The notes below the pieces were generated by a model, which saw nothing but the letters and a program-made list of their open reading frames with translations, did not search any database and was not told the DNA's origin. From Linyphia triangularis (taxonomy: Eukaryota > Arthropoda > Arachnida > Araneae > Linyphiidae), in the NCBI GenBank assembly GCA_963978545.1, contig OZ021727.1, positions 47,591,385 through 47,655,384 of the forward strand: a stretch of 64,000 bases of DNA. The letters run 5' to 3'. A program made the translations under genes and the position numbers. Positions 11,993 to 24,529 of this stretch are shown here, piece after piece (positions within the stretch are counted from its first letter, which is position 1; the number at the start of each line of letters is the position of its first letter).

Positions 11993-12830
11993 CTACTATA
12001 TATATTTTTTCATCAATAAATTCCAGATACCTATTTCAATTTTGTAACCAAATTTCTTTTAATATCATATTTTATAAAAGCATTCGTAGAGAATAGTTTT
12101 CTTTAATTTTTTAAAAATTGGATGAGAGATTATTGATTAGACATTCAAATTAAAGATAAAAAATATCATAAACGTAATATATAACGTTATTTATTTTTAA
12201 AATGTTCATGTAGTATTAAGTTATGAGTTTAAACTATAAACTGAATATATTTAAGTATAAAACAAGAAAAAAAAAACTTACTTTAAATATCATGTACAAG
12301 TTTATACATTTTTGCAATAACAATGAAGCTTTTTTATTCTATAACACTTTATATTTACAAATACATGAAGTTTAACATAGAAATTGAGGTTTCGAAAAAT
12401 ATTATGATAAAATTGCAAGTTGGTGATTGACACAAATAGATTTGCGAAAATTTTGAATTCTTTACTATAAAAGTTGGCCTAGTACAATATTTACATATTT
12501 CCTAATCACATAAGTAATTTAAAGAATTAAAAATAATAAGTTATATCCGTCAATACCGATGAAAAAGATTTCAATCATCTACCATATTTTATCATTATTC
12601 ATTTATTTAAAAAAATCATATCATTAAATAAAACATTCCTACAACTACAAATGCAAGCATATAAAAAAAAAAATTTATGCATTTCCTTTCCGACTGAGTA
12701 AACATATATTCTCTATGAAGTAGTACCCTAATAATGAATCATAAACAGCATTGACCAACGTACACAAACTACGCACTATCAAAGAAGTTCTTAGCTCATT
12801 ATGTCATCGCGATACGATATTCTCCCTCGC
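11993..12830. other. AT-rich noncoding stretch upstream of the candidate promoter
   Basis: No gene seen. A/T-rich sequence with no repeats I can name; composition becomes less extreme from about 12690 toward the promoter at 12834. Confidence 0.5.
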
Positions 12831-12833
12831 AGG

Positions 12834-12865
12834 TATAAATGATACATAAAAAACAGTTCAGTTTG
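12834..12865 (+). promoter_or_regulatory. Candidate core promoter: TATA box plus initiator
   Basis: TATAAAT at 12834-12840 is followed by the arthropod initiator TCAGTT at 12858-12863, whose A (12860) would be +1, 26 bp from the first T of the TATA box. That is near the usual spacing, slightly short. A short leader (about 68 nt), an ATG at 12928 and a consensus splice donor at 13036 follow in order, which raises the odds that this is a real start site. No expression evidence is available. Confidence 0.42.
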
Positions 12866-12927
12866 CAAACTCTACCTCATTAGTGTAACTAAAAAGTCAA
12901 AGAAAGTGCTGTACTACTATCTATAAA

Positions 12928-13035
12928 ATGTTTAAATTGTTTTTCCGTTACTCTCTTCTGACTGAATGCTTCACTGCCGTATGTTTTTTTAATGAGACCC
13001 ATCCTGGCAAAAAGGCAAAGCCATTAGATGAAGCA
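12928..13035 (+). CDS. Candidate first coding exon of an unidentified gene (36 codons, then a splice donor)
   Basis: The first ATG after the predicted start site opens a frame MFKLFFRYSLL..., with a hydrophobic stretch to about residue 21, then FNETHPGKKAKPLDEA. The donor GCA|GTAAGA at 13036 would end the exon after exactly 36 codons, phase 0. Without splicing the frame stops at 13066-13068 (46 aa). The N-terminus is signal-peptide-like in length and hydrophobicity but interrupted by R7 and E13, so secretion is uncertain. TATA-driven genes with a tiny first exon are common among arthropod secreted and cuticular proteins (general knowledge). I do not recognise the protein and cannot locate exon 2. 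Confidence 0.33.
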
Positions 13036-13068
13036 GTAAGAAGTAAATATTTTCTTCCAAGATTGTAG

Positions 13069-14855
13069 ATTTGTAGATTGACTTAGATTTGTAAAAGCCA
13101 TCTATTCGCAGAATAATCATTTCTACTTATGTTACAATTTAATTTCAGGCTCTGATATCAGTTCTTTTAATTGATTGGTTTTTCAAAAACATTTTAATGC
13201 ATTTGATAAAATGTTCTTACCTACTTAGTGGAATGACTTTTTTTAAATTCTTTGTAATAACTTTGATTTTGTTTGTTTGTGGAGGGCAAGTATTCAAAGT
13301 TTAATTAACTCATCTACTTCATCTAATTGAGATGAAAACAGATGAACTTGTTTTCGATGACAAGTAAACTGGTAAAAGTTGGCAATGCATGTAAAGGATT
13401 TATAAACATGCATGAAAATTGAACACATAATTTAAGTACAGTTTCTATGGATCTTGCATTTAAATATTTAACAGAAATATGCTCTATTACAAGTAAGTAC
13501 ATACTATTATTTATAAATTAATAGTTTACTTTTCACCATACATAATAGATTAAATCACATATATATGTTTGTTTCAAACATTTGATTCATACTGAAACTG
13601 TGCACAATTAATATGTCTTGCATTCATGAAATGTTAGTATAGGACGCGTGATACGTTGCCTAAATATGTATAGAATAAAAAACGGTTTTGTTATACCTTT
13701 TAAAATTCTTCGAATTTTGTATTGAAGGTTTGCTTATGGAAGGCTATAAATAATTTAATACAATTAATTTAAAAATGAAAAACTTAGTAACACGTGAAGA
13801 AATGGATGAAAAAAACGGTCGAAGTCACAAAAGTTTTTGTAAAAAACTAATTTTAAGCTGTATGTTCTATTTAGCCTTATTTATACTTTAATAATCTATT
13901 TATCTGGACTGAGATAATTTTTATAGACTTTCTCATTCTACTATTGGGGACGCAATAACTTAAGTCAACTTTATTTATTAATCAATATTTTTTTACGAGG
14001 TAAAATTTTCGTTTATGATCTACAACAAAACATATTTTAATCAAGATTCTTATCTCAAATTAAACAATTTCAGAAAATTAAAATTAGCCGCATTAATCAA
14101 TTAAAAATCAATTGGTTGCAGAAAAGAGATGTGGATAATTAATTTCTTCCATTTATCTGAACCAAACGGATATAACTCAGCGCCCTCAATCTGATTCAAA
14201 AGAACTTGTGTGTCTTCTTTCCAAATTTTCTTCTTTGTTTTAAATGCAGCGTGTATTTGTGTGGGGATTAAATGTGTTGATATTCATCAAAATCAATATT
14301 ATAAATGACTATAACACGATCATACAATCCACCTCAAACAAATCACGTAAAGAGTCAACAATATTGATTAATTCAAAATTTAAATTTTGAAGACTGATTA
14401 ATTTTTCCATATACCCTTCAACTAATATATTTAAAAATAAATTTTGTATTCTATCTTATACGTGAGTAAATGTTATGTTTTCTAAAAATATTTTATCTAT
14501 TTTTAATGAAAGTTGTGAGGGTAAAATCGAAGTTGAATATTTTTAATTGATTTTGCCATATGAATTTAATCCCCAAAAATGTGCTAAAACGTTATCAGCT
14601 TCTATTTAGGTGCTTATGATACACAAGTTATAAATAATGTACCAATTTCTACAAAGTCTTTTAAAGATATTCCCTGAAAAGTCTTTCACAAACATTCTTT
14701 TTAATGGTAATTCCCAAAAATGAAAATTCCTAAAAATAATTTCCCACCAAACAAATCACCTCCACACATAACAGAATAATTTCAAAATTTGATACCAACG
14801 AGACTTATTTTATGCCAAAGCTAAACCTCCACGCACCTTGACAAAACAACAAGAG
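13069..14855. other. AT-rich noncoding stretch (possible intron of the 12.9 kb gene)
   Basis: No recognisable exon, repeat or domain. If the exon at 12928 is real, this would be intron. Confidence 0.45.
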
Positions 14856-15345
14856 AAAACCTATAAAATATTCCAACAATATTTAAATGGATCCTCATCC
14901 AAAGAGAAACCGAAATAAATTTCCCTCGCAGGAGTAATGTCCAAAAATCGAATCTTTTGGCACACAAAAAGAAGAACTTATATCACTTTTCATTTCCAGA
15001 AAAGCGAAGCTCGTGAAACTTTTATGAAAATTTTCTGTATAATGCAGATGCAGCGACTCGTGTTTGTTACCTGGTCGACAGCCATTAACAGCGAGTGCCG
15101 AGGAATTGCCTGGTCGCCGTTGTTTCCGCTTTTTCCCGAGAGCCGGGTTTTATGAGAAAACTGGAAAACGGGAAACCGGGATTAGGAGGATTTCGAGCAT
15201 AGTTTTCCTTCTCGAGACAACCATGCTGAATCTATAATACACGTAGAGGCGTTTGGGTCTCAACTTGAAGAAGAGGTATTGAAAAGTTTTTAGCTTCTTC
15301 TTTTGGAATATTTTGTTGTTGAGTGTCCACGAGTCCACGTTCTGT
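14856..15345. promoter_or_regulatory. GC-richer island, unexplained
   Basis: Bases 15045-15180 are clearly GC-rich (CTGGTCGACAGCC, CGAGTGCCGAGG, CCTGGTCGCCG) and include GCCATTAAC homeodomain-like text. Short frames at 14937-15155 (+) and 15150-15338 (-) show no domain. It resembles the other islands in this window; a conserved noncoding element or 5' exon is possible. Confidence 0.25.
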
Positions 15346-15850
15346 TATTGTACATTTGTTGCTCAGTTAGAAGAAGTTTCAGAAGTATTGATATGGAATA
15401 TTTGAGAATTGTGTTTTCAATATAGTTGAATATTTAAAATTACCATAAAATATTTACATTTTCCTTTGGAAAGAAAAATGAAAATGTTAAGTGAAATAAA
15501 GGGTTGATATTTTTGTAAATTGGATAAAACTATTTTTTATTACTTTTTAGAATTTAATTTGTATAAAATAATTTGGCTTGTGGTAAATAATTTGCTATAA
15601 AATTTTAAGAAAGGATTTTGTTGAAGTTTTTTTTTTTTTTTTATGTATATTGAATTTGAAATTAGAAAATTAATTCAAATTAAAATAACAGTGAATTTTT
15701 TAAAAATATGACAAATTCAACTGTTTTTGCTTTTATCTTAAGTACAAATATTATTACTTTACTCTTCTTTTTTATATGAAATAACACAAAATTAAAAAAT
15801 ACTTTATAATATTTGATTTTTATAATTAAGAATATAGTGAAAAACATTTT

Positions 15851-16059
15851 ATTTTTAAACAATAGTCCGACCAAACGGTATAGTGTTTAGCATACTAGCT
15901 TCGAGACTTCGAGGTTGCGGGTTCGAGTCCCGTATAAGGCAATTGTGTTTGTAAATGTATGTTGGTTTGTCAAATGACGAATGTTTCGGCGCATTATAGC
16001 CCGCGTGTTGCTGACGGCGCCAGATAATCTGAAAACAACCAACCAATTTTTAAACAATA
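15851..16059 (+). mobile_element. tRNA-derived SINE copy 1, with 14-bp target duplication
   Basis: The body is 15865-16045, flanked by a perfect 14-bp duplication ATTTTTAAACAATA at 15851-15864 and 16046-16059. The head is tRNA-like (CCGACCAAACGGTATAGTG, then a perfect B-box GGTTCGAGTCC). A shared body follows with GTTTCGGCGCATTATAGCC and GACGGCGCCAGATAATCTG, and an AACCAACCAA tail in place of poly(A). Same family as 30461-30640 and 52030-52206. Pol III transcribed and mobilised by an unknown LINE in trans; the AACC tail suggests a partner that recognises a simple-repeat tail. Confidence 0.85.
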
Positions 16060-18039
16060 TCAAATTCATACACTTAATTTATTAAATGAGGTCTTTTTTA
16101 GAATTTTAAGATTCATATATCAATCGTCTAAAAAAATAATTTAAAGAAACATACTGTTAATAATCTATAATCAATCATAGTTTGTAAGATGCTATTGAAA
16201 AAGTTGCTTCAAGTTTGCAAGTTTCATGGTTAGCAATCGGAAGTCAATATGATAAGTTACAAACTTTTGTCGGGTTTAATATATTAATATCTGAATATGA
16301 ATGCTTATTAAAAAATATAGCACACACAACTAAGTTCATTACACTTCATTTGCTTCAATTATCCAGCTACAAAAATGCTTGTACGATTTGGCCATTACAC
16401 GTCGCAACACCAACACAGCCAACAACTGAATATGTATGGTAAAGTGTCACAAACATTTTTATAACTGGATATTGAGGCCTTTGAAAGGGAATTTTGACTT
16501 TAAGAAGAACATTTTACTAATTACTAATTTTCATTACACATAATTTACCACAATTTCACCCTTGGCTCTACTTTAGATCTTAAGACTGGTCTTGGCCATA
16601 GATATTGCATGAAGAACTTGGCGCTATTTTACAGAGATGTTTTTGTTGGGATACGTGACATTACTAAAATAAACGAAAAAAAGAATGTCATGCTATTCTT
16701 AAAATTGTTTGATCCCCTTCTTATTTGCTTAAATAATTAAAATGATTATAAATATTCTACTTAATATACAAATTGGTGTTTATATTGGATTTTCCATGAA
16801 AGGTTTTGATTTGAAACATGCATGCATGCATCTATTTTGACATTTATCCATTTCATTATATTAAAGATAACATATTTAAAAATGAAATTTTATAATCCAT
16901 CTTATTTTTATCCAATGAATATGTCTGAAATGAATTCCTTCATATTTTGAATTAATTAAAGCTAATGATTCACCACAGAAACAAAAAGAGACATCCCCTA
17001 AAGCTACAACTTCTTCTTGGTTTGATCATGATTAACTTAATCAGTAAAAGTAGTTACGTAAACAGAATTTACGGTTAATTAATTAAATAGATAGCATTTG
17101 TTGTGATTTTTTAAGATAATGTTATGACATTATAGAAATGTTTAGATTATCCGGAAAAATATGCCATTAATTATTAAAGAACTGTAACCCCCCCCCCCCC
17201 AATCATTAAATATTACATTCAATAAAACTGATGTTTTTTACTATATTCATTTCCAAATATCAATTAGAAACGGATAAGGGATTATTTAATTTAAAAGCGT
17301 AATATTCTGTTTAATTTTAATTAGAATAATTTTATGTACGCTGAAATTAAAGATTTGCACATGAGAGGAATTAAAAGTACTTATAAATTTTTCACCTGAT
17401 ATAACTTTCCAGAATTCAAAAAATTACTTATAAATGTAATATCAACACATTTATGTATATTTCAATGCATCGTTATTATCTCAATCGTTTTTCAAAAATA
17501 ACACATTTTATATGTTTGTATTCTTAAGTTTTTAATTCAAAACTTTTCGTCAATTTTCAACAAAGTTGAAGTCTACTTAATTGAAATATCTTTTTCGATA
17601 TTTTAAAAAAATTTGAATTACATATTTCAAATAGTTGACATTTAAATATGAAGTTCAGATATTAAGTAAGACTGAGATTCTCTGCTAAGCTAGAAATAGG
17701 GGCAACATATGTCTGTCTTCGATTGACTATTGAAATGTAATATCTCGTACATCAACACATATTTATTTCTACTTTTGATTCCTTATTTGAATATTTTGTT
17801 AAGATAAACTGTCATCAGTGAGGAAGTTTTCTGTCAAGTTATCGCACTCAACTGTCAACTAGAGTCAACTGTTTTCTGATTTGTATTATCAAATCTTGAA
17901 GAGAAAAGTGTTTTTGAACGGTATTGAACAACACAATGTAGTTTTGTTTTAAGGTTTCAACGCATACACATTTCCATCACTTAAAAATTCCATACATTAT
18001 TCAACATTCAAATCCTCATTTAGCTATACGAATCATTAT
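16060..18039. other. AT-rich noncoding stretch
   Basis: No gene seen. A C run lies near 17188-17200, and CATGCATGCATGCAT near 16818. The frame at 16215-16442 has no recognisable domain. Confidence 0.5.
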
Positions 18040-19070
18040 TATGGGCACAACTGCAAATCAGCAATAACCGACGTCAAATCGATACTGCAAATCGATACTG
18101 CTTAAATTTCGGCATCTGTACTCTGTAAAAGCAGGTGTGTCAGCCAAACGTAATAAATACGGACTACCTATTATTAATCTACTTCATTATTCCAGCTATA
18201 CATTTAAGGTTGAGTTTAGAAACCCGAGGATTAGTGAGCTGTAATTTTAGTAATCATGATTTCCTGAAATTCGTACAAATCTGTACCTCGATGACGAAAA
18301 TCCTGGTCCATTCATTCTAAAAGTCATACAACGAGGATTAAGTTGCACAATCAATTCATGTCTCCCAGTTAATTCTGGTGATTGTACAACAGGTTGCTAC
18401 ATAATCTCTAGGTAATTTTTCTGTGCTATGCCAGACATTTCTAAAGTCTTCATCAGTAACCTCATGCACATATTTTTGTAACTGTTCTCTGCCATATCAT
18501 CCTACATTATTAAAAGTGAATAAATATTTTAAGTAGTTTTTCCTACCTTATATTGCATTATAATATCCCGAATGGTTGCTGGTTGTGTTTTTATCCCTTT
18601 TTCAAAACGACCAGATTGACTCGCTAACACTAAGAGTTCAAAATACATATTTTGTGTGCGGAAACTTTTAAGCATATTGAATATTAATCTTTTCATTATT
18701 CCACTAGAACTTTATATACGAAAACTATTTTTAGAAATATGAATACTTAAATTTATTATATAACCATGAAGTCTGACTCACAAATCTTCTGGTTTTCTTT
18801 AATACTAAGCGGGTATACTTACTTTTCCCTATGCGAACCATACGTTTTTTGTAAGAAACCATTGTTTATACCGCATTGTTTATCTACACAACTCTATCTA
18901 AAATCCTACCGAATATACATTTCCTTCAAAGTCCATTTCCATATCAGTCAACAACACTCAAAATTCAAACTACTTAAACCATTAGTATCTCTTCAAAGCA
19001 GCAATATCCGACACAGAATCGATCCTGCTTAAGTTTCCTAACTCGTAGCAGGTGTGTCGGGCTGACACCG
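18040..19070 (+). repeat. Diverged direct repeat (~110 bp), copies 940 bp apart
   Basis: A segment at about 18040-18150 (GCAATAACCGACG, ATCGATACTGCTTAA, GCAGGTGTGTC) recurs at about 18980-19070 (GCAATATCCGACA, ATCGATCCTGCTTAA, GCAGGTGTGTC). The same order and spacing in both copies argue for a local duplication. The shared GCAGGTGTGTC contains an E-box-like CAGGTG. No coding potential is evident. Confidence 0.5.
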
Positions 19071-19290
19071 ACAATGCGAAACAGAGACTTTGCGGAGGAT
19101 TAGGCTGAGATTAATTGCAGGATGTGACATGGAGAAGACACGCTTCCTTAGGAGAACCCCTCCCCCGTTTCGTAAATAGAGCACTCTGTCAAGTAGGAAC
19201 GCTGCTCACTACTGCTCCTCAACCCTCCCTCTCCTTGGAAGCCAAAACAAAAGATCTTACCCAACGCAAACAGTGATAGACAGTGTAATC
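19030..19290. promoter_or_regulatory. GC-richer island downstream of the 18.98 kb repeat
   Basis: This roughly 250-bp island has balanced composition (CTCCCCCGTTTCG, TGCTGCTCACTACTGCTCC, CCTCCCTCTCC) in an AT-rich region, with no open frame. It is followed by a short irregular repeat of GTTATGAATGTAATG-type units at 19408-19470. Function unknown. Confidence 0.22.
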
Positions 19291-21099
19291 GGAATGTTGT
19301 CGGATGTAATTTGGGGATCGGTTTCTTGTTATAAGTAGGTGGGTTATTGTTCTTGTGGTTTGGGAGAAGTGCATTTGTGATGTTAAGTAAGTGTGACAGT
19401 TATTGTGGTTATGAATTTAATGTAATGTCATATATGTTATGAATGTAATGTGCGTTATGAATGCAATGAAATTTCTGTTAGGAGTTGAAAAAAGCTTTTT
19501 GTATTTTTTTTTCGTTCATCAATTTTTATCTGATGAGCTTGAGTAGATGGGAAAATTTCAGATGGATATTTAATTGCACAATATTAAATAAGTATTTAAT
19601 TTTAAAAGGTATTTGTGGTAACTTTGACACCCAACAATTTTCTCATGCTAGATCATTATTTTGTTAGCCCTTTCAGTCCCAGTGATGCAAATTGGAATCA
19701 CAACATTTACGAATTTTATTCTTCTCACCTAATACTCCCAGTGAATTCGAATCAATGTTTATACAATCATCAAACTATTCTCTGCCCAAATATATTTTTC
19801 TTTTTCACCAATATATGGCTGCACGGTTTCTGTTGATGAATGAAATGAGGTTTTTTTATGTTTTCACAATTCCAAAAAAGATGCCGAAATTAATTTAATT
19901 TTTTAAGTAATTTAAATTAAATAACTTTTTCAAATATGTTTAGTATTATTTTCTTAAATATTTAAAAATTGTATATTAACCATTCTTAACGAATAAATAT
20001 TTCAAAATTTTAACATTTGCAATGATTGAAAAGTGATGATTCCATTTGGCATCAGTGGGAGTTGAGTACAACTCAACACCTTTTCCCGGCTATATTATTT
20101 ATTTTAGATTCGTACAGTTATTACCAGGTTATTTCTATTTTTTTAGCAGTATTCACTACGTTAAGATATATTTACGACTAAATAAAAGATTTCAAATTTT
20201 ATTTGATTTATTTAGAAATGCCGGAGCGAAATAGCTTGGACTTGTCCGCCTAATGCCCAATAATGCCACTTGGAATGATTTTGAATTTTAATTAAAAAAT
20301 TAAACAAACAAAATTTGCTTTCAACCCTGTTATTCTGGATACCAAATGAGTATATTTAATAAATTTCAGATTTTTAAAATGAAAAGTAAATAATTGGGAC
20401 TGAAAGGGTTTACGAACTTATATTTAAACAGACTCATTTAAAAGTGGGTTTTTGTTTCTGGTAATTTACATTGGTCAAGATTGTTTGTCATCAATATTAT
20501 GAAATATTTTTATAAAATTTCTTTCATGTACTATCAAAATGTATCGAATACAATAACTTGGAAAAAAGAGTTCACTTAATTTATATTACTAGCTGTCTAT
20601 TTTTAAACTAAATATAAAGAAGCACAACTAAAAGCAAAGCTTTTAAAAAACTATATTTTTCAAAATAAGACAACATAAATAAATGAATGCAATCCTATAT
20701 TAATTATCATTATAAGTAAAATTAATAGTTTTCTAATTATAAATACTTTCCAGAAACTAAAGATAAAAAGATTAGTTGATTACAATCGACAAATAATTTT
20801 TTCACTCTTCAACATTCCTAAGCATTACCACCATACGCATTCAAAATCCAAAAACCGTATATTTAAATCCTTAATTGTAATTTTCAGCACGGCTGCCAAG
20901 TAATGCTTAACACATGTTCCGAATTCCAACACTCCTTCCGAACCTCATTCATATTCACAGTTCACGTACTTTAATCTTCCTCTTAACTAACCATCCTAAG
21001 AAACAATCCTCCCTCCAAATCGTCTCAAGGACTTCCTACAAGACAACCTCAACTACCATAACCCATATTATTCCGTAAAGTGACACGAATCCGATTCAC
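19291..21099. other. AT-rich noncoding stretch
   Basis: No gene seen; overlapping short frames at 19485-19898 and 20046-20234 are A/T-driven and lack domains. Confidence 0.5.
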
Positions 21100-21380
21100 T
21101 TTCACTTAACGACGAATATAACCGTCAAAAGTGATTTAACAACTCCCATCACCGCATATATTTTAAGTTCGCGGCAGCCTTGTGGAACGCAAGGCTAAGG
21201 TAAAAACTAAGATCGTCTCGTTCATTTCTCCTGTTTGACGTCAGAAGAGTGTCTTAACGATAGGGTTGCTAAGTGAATCCAACCAATGAGTTGCTTTCAG
21301 ACCACGTGATCGCCAGTGACGTGATGATGTCCTTTGAATGCTCTCTATTGAACGTGCCTTCTTGTAATGTCATCCTACAC
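21100..21380. promoter_or_regulatory. Dense CRE / CCAAT / E-box cluster (candidate promoter or enhancer)
   Basis: Within 90 bp there are a perfect CRE TGACGTCA at 21236-21243, a CCAAT box at 21283-21287, a CACGTG E-box at 21303-21308, and a CRE-like TGACGTGA at 21317-21324. The island is CpG-richer than its surroundings. No TATA box with an initiator at the right spacing was found, so the direction of any transcription is open. The motif cluster is what the sequence shows; a bZIP/bHLH-bound regulatory role is inference. Confidence 0.38.
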
Positions 21381-21949
21381 CATAAAAAATGTTTTATTAA
21401 AAAATTAGTGTTTTCTCTTTCTTTTTTTAGCGTGAAAGCATTGTATTAAAAACAACGATTATACGTTAAATAAACAATTAATTGCACCACCGAAAAATGA
21501 GTTTCTTACAGAAAATATACATTAATAATTTCAGAAGGTTGCAAAGACCAATGCAATTTGGATTGTAGAGTCTCAATTTTGAGTTTTTGAATGTTTTAAT
21601 TCGGAATTTGGAGAACACATGAATGATTGTTTTGGATATAAAAGTTGCATGAATCGTTTCCAATGTTTATCTATTTTTAATTTTATTAACTAAAATGAAG
21701 ACAATTTAGTATTTGGGATTGACGACTATAATGAATTATGGGAATGTACTGCAAAGCGAAAAGCCTCTTAACTACTGATATTCTTCTATTCTCCGTAGAT
21801 AACTTGCATGAATTCTATAAATTAAGTGATGTACTTACAGCTACTACAAGCATCTGATGTACTTGAATATGAATAGATTTGACTTGGAACTAAAAATGTG
21901 TTTTAACAATGAAAGATAGGAATAGAAACTTATAAGACCTTAGATCCAT

Positions 21950-22280
21950 TTTATTCGTAGCCTTGGATTGGTGAAACGAGTTTACCTCTTAAATGGAGAC
22001 GTATGCAAAGAAGGAAGCAACTCCCACTGCACGCCAGTGACAAATGCGCGATGAATTTTGTATGACTCTTGACCCATCCGCCGGATTTAATTGAAAGGGC
22101 CGGATCGCGAATAGTAGTTAAATATTCAGGACCCCCTTCCACTTCCTCCGCTTTCCGGCTGGACCTGCGCCAGTGCCGGAAAGGATTGTTGCTGGATAGC
22201 TTGTCACTTGGAGAATTGGTATGGATGTGTGGTAGAAAGCAATGGTATAGAAATGGTTTGGTTTGATTGGATTGTCGGAG
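21950..22280. promoter_or_regulatory. GC-richer island, unexplained
   Basis: Bases 22070-22200 are GC-rich (ATCCGCCGG, GGGCCGGATCGCG, CTGGACCTGCGCCAGTGCC) with an embedded TTTAATTGA. Short frames on both strands show no known domain. It belongs to the series of islands spaced through 6-25 kb. Confidence 0.22.
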
Positions 22281-23762
22281 ACAAAGTCGCGTGCAGTTGT
22301 GGATTTAGTCAGGGATTTCTTTAGTGGGTGTAGGTTTTAAAATAAGTATTCAGCTTAGCTATATTATCATGCACTTTATGATGAAGTGGCTGTTTGTTTA
22401 AGCCGATTTGTAATAGTTTGATTCGAGACAAACTCAAATATGTTTGTGTAAATTATTAAATATATTCACAAGATGACTTAAAAGTAACAAGAATTTTGAA
22501 AAACCTGTAATTCGTGAATATTTGGCAATAAGAAGAATTTGTTTTTGCTTAAATGTTAAAAACACTTAGATCTGATTTATTTACACAAACTAAAAAAAGA
22601 GTTACTTTTTTCCTCAACAGATTGCATTTTACACCATGACGTTAATTATTATCTTTCTTTTCCCTTTGTTGTTAAAAATCCTATTTAAAAAAAAAATTAC
22701 CATATTTGTTAAATCTATATTTTACCACTTTTTAATGTTCGTTTATAATATATTTTTCAAAAGTCAATTACTTTTGGATTATTTTGTGCGAACCCATAAC
22801 AAAAACAAACTTTTACATTCGGAACTTCGTAAAAATGTAACTGTTGTTGCTTTGTAATTCAATGATATAATGCTTCTTTTTTAAAAAATATCAGTAGAAT
22901 TGTTAAAACCTGGCATAGCATAGTATATGGTGCTGGATAAATACTAGTTTGAGAGATATTTTTAAGACTATAAGTATTTTGATCTAAAAGGGACATATAA
23001 TTAGCTTGATAAAATGAAATAAGTTCTTATTTAACGCTAACTTTAATCGCTAAGAAGAGCTGTTGTTCCTGACAGAAAAAAAACCCGTCTTATTGTAGAT
23101 CTCCACTCATGAGCAAGACCCTTTTCGCGTTTATAATTCAATTTCACCCCGGAAAAATACGGAATCGAATTCTGATCCCAATAATCTGAATTAATAAAAT
23201 ATTTAAAAAACAGTGCATATTAATTAATTGAATCCCATATCTTGAGTATTCTCTATTTTACCTCTTTCTCTCTCTCTCCAATTTTAAACCTTAAAAATTG
23301 CAAAATCCTCAATTAAACATGTTTACGTTCCCTAATAAGTTTATAAAAATTCTTGTAATGAATTCCAGTACTGTAGAGTTTTGGCGATTATGAGAATTAC
23401 CGAAGAGTGATTTAGTGGATCCTTATAGATTATGAAATGTATATTTCGATGCATACCTCTAAATTGAAGCTTTTGTCAAAACTGATTTACTCAATACAAT
23501 CTCATTCAGTGTGAACTTATTCTTTCTGAATTTGTTGAAACATATTGTATTTGTTCCATAATTGCTATTAGCCCTCATTTGAAAGTTGAGTGCTTCCTCA
23601 AACACTATTACAACACTTCTATCAACCAATTCAGCCACTAATTATTTTCAACGCATCGTTTAGAATTGCCATATCATGTGCACGTTCAGCCACCTCATAC
23701 ATAACACAAGATTGTGTATTATATAATCTTTCACAAACAAATGATAATTCCAAAAGATTAAT
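22281..23762. other. AT-rich noncoding stretch
   Basis: No gene seen. A short CT-rich run lies near 23263-23280. The frame at 22636-22857 is hydrophobic by A/T composition only. Confidence 0.5.
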
Positions 23763-24459
23763 TTAAGGGGGCATGGTACTCAAAAAAGGACGAAAATGTC
23801 AATTTTTATCCCATAATGGGGAGAATATCTTTCTGAATAGATGTGCAAAAATTTATACTTGTACCTTTGATATATAAATAGTTATATTGTACTGTCTAAA
23901 CCATCTCACACTATAAAAGTTGAAAAAGAAATCTTTAACACTGTTTTTCTCAGTTCGTTATTTTTCATTTTGAGTGTTGTTTAAATCACTAAGGCTTTTT
24001 CTTAATTTAGTTAAGACTGGTAAATTTTATAGCGTATTTATATACATCTGATAAACAAAAGTTAGTATGGAATAAGGTGTGCTATGTTTTTTATTTAATT
24101 AAAAAAGTTGAAAACTTGAGAAAAAATCGTCGTTTTTCTGCAGATTTTAGTATAAAAACAATATAAAACCTTTTCCATAGCTTGAATCTTCAAATCCATT
24201 CTAATTATTATTAACAATTATAATACGAATATATTGTGAACATTTCGTGGCAAAATACTTAAAATTGTGGAAGGAGTATCATTTCGAAAAAAGTTTGAAA
24301 AAATTAAAAAAAATTTAATCACTCAAAATTTATTTATTCAAAATACTTTTGTAGGTTAAGTTATGTTTACTTACCATCAACAAAATGTAAAATTACTATA
24401 GTTTAAATTTTAGTGGTACAATTGCTGAAAATAATTTTTTGGGTAATGCGTCCCCTTAA
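23763..24459. mobile_element. 689-bp nonautonomous inverted-repeat element with TTAA target duplication
   Basis: TTAA at 23763-23766 and 24456-24459 flank an element whose ends are inverted repeats: GGGGGCATGGTACTCAAAA on the left, and on the right the complement of GGGGACGCATTACCCAAAA. A TTAA target and G-rich ends are the signature of piggyBac-type DNA transposons. The interior (23790-24430) is AT-rich and has no transposase frame, so this is a MITE-like derivative dependent on an enzyme elsewhere. Family placement is from the target site and termini only. Confidence 0.68.
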
Positions 24460-24529
24460 CTACATCTTTGTTTAATGCTTTTCTTCGTTGCACCTAAGCA
24501 TCAAACACTACGATTCCCGATCAAACAAA

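Noticed and set aside
15887..16069. Minus-strand frames over the SINE at 15.9 kb (similar ones at 52.1 kb)
   Set aside because: Repeated because they translate the SINE body; no protein function expected.
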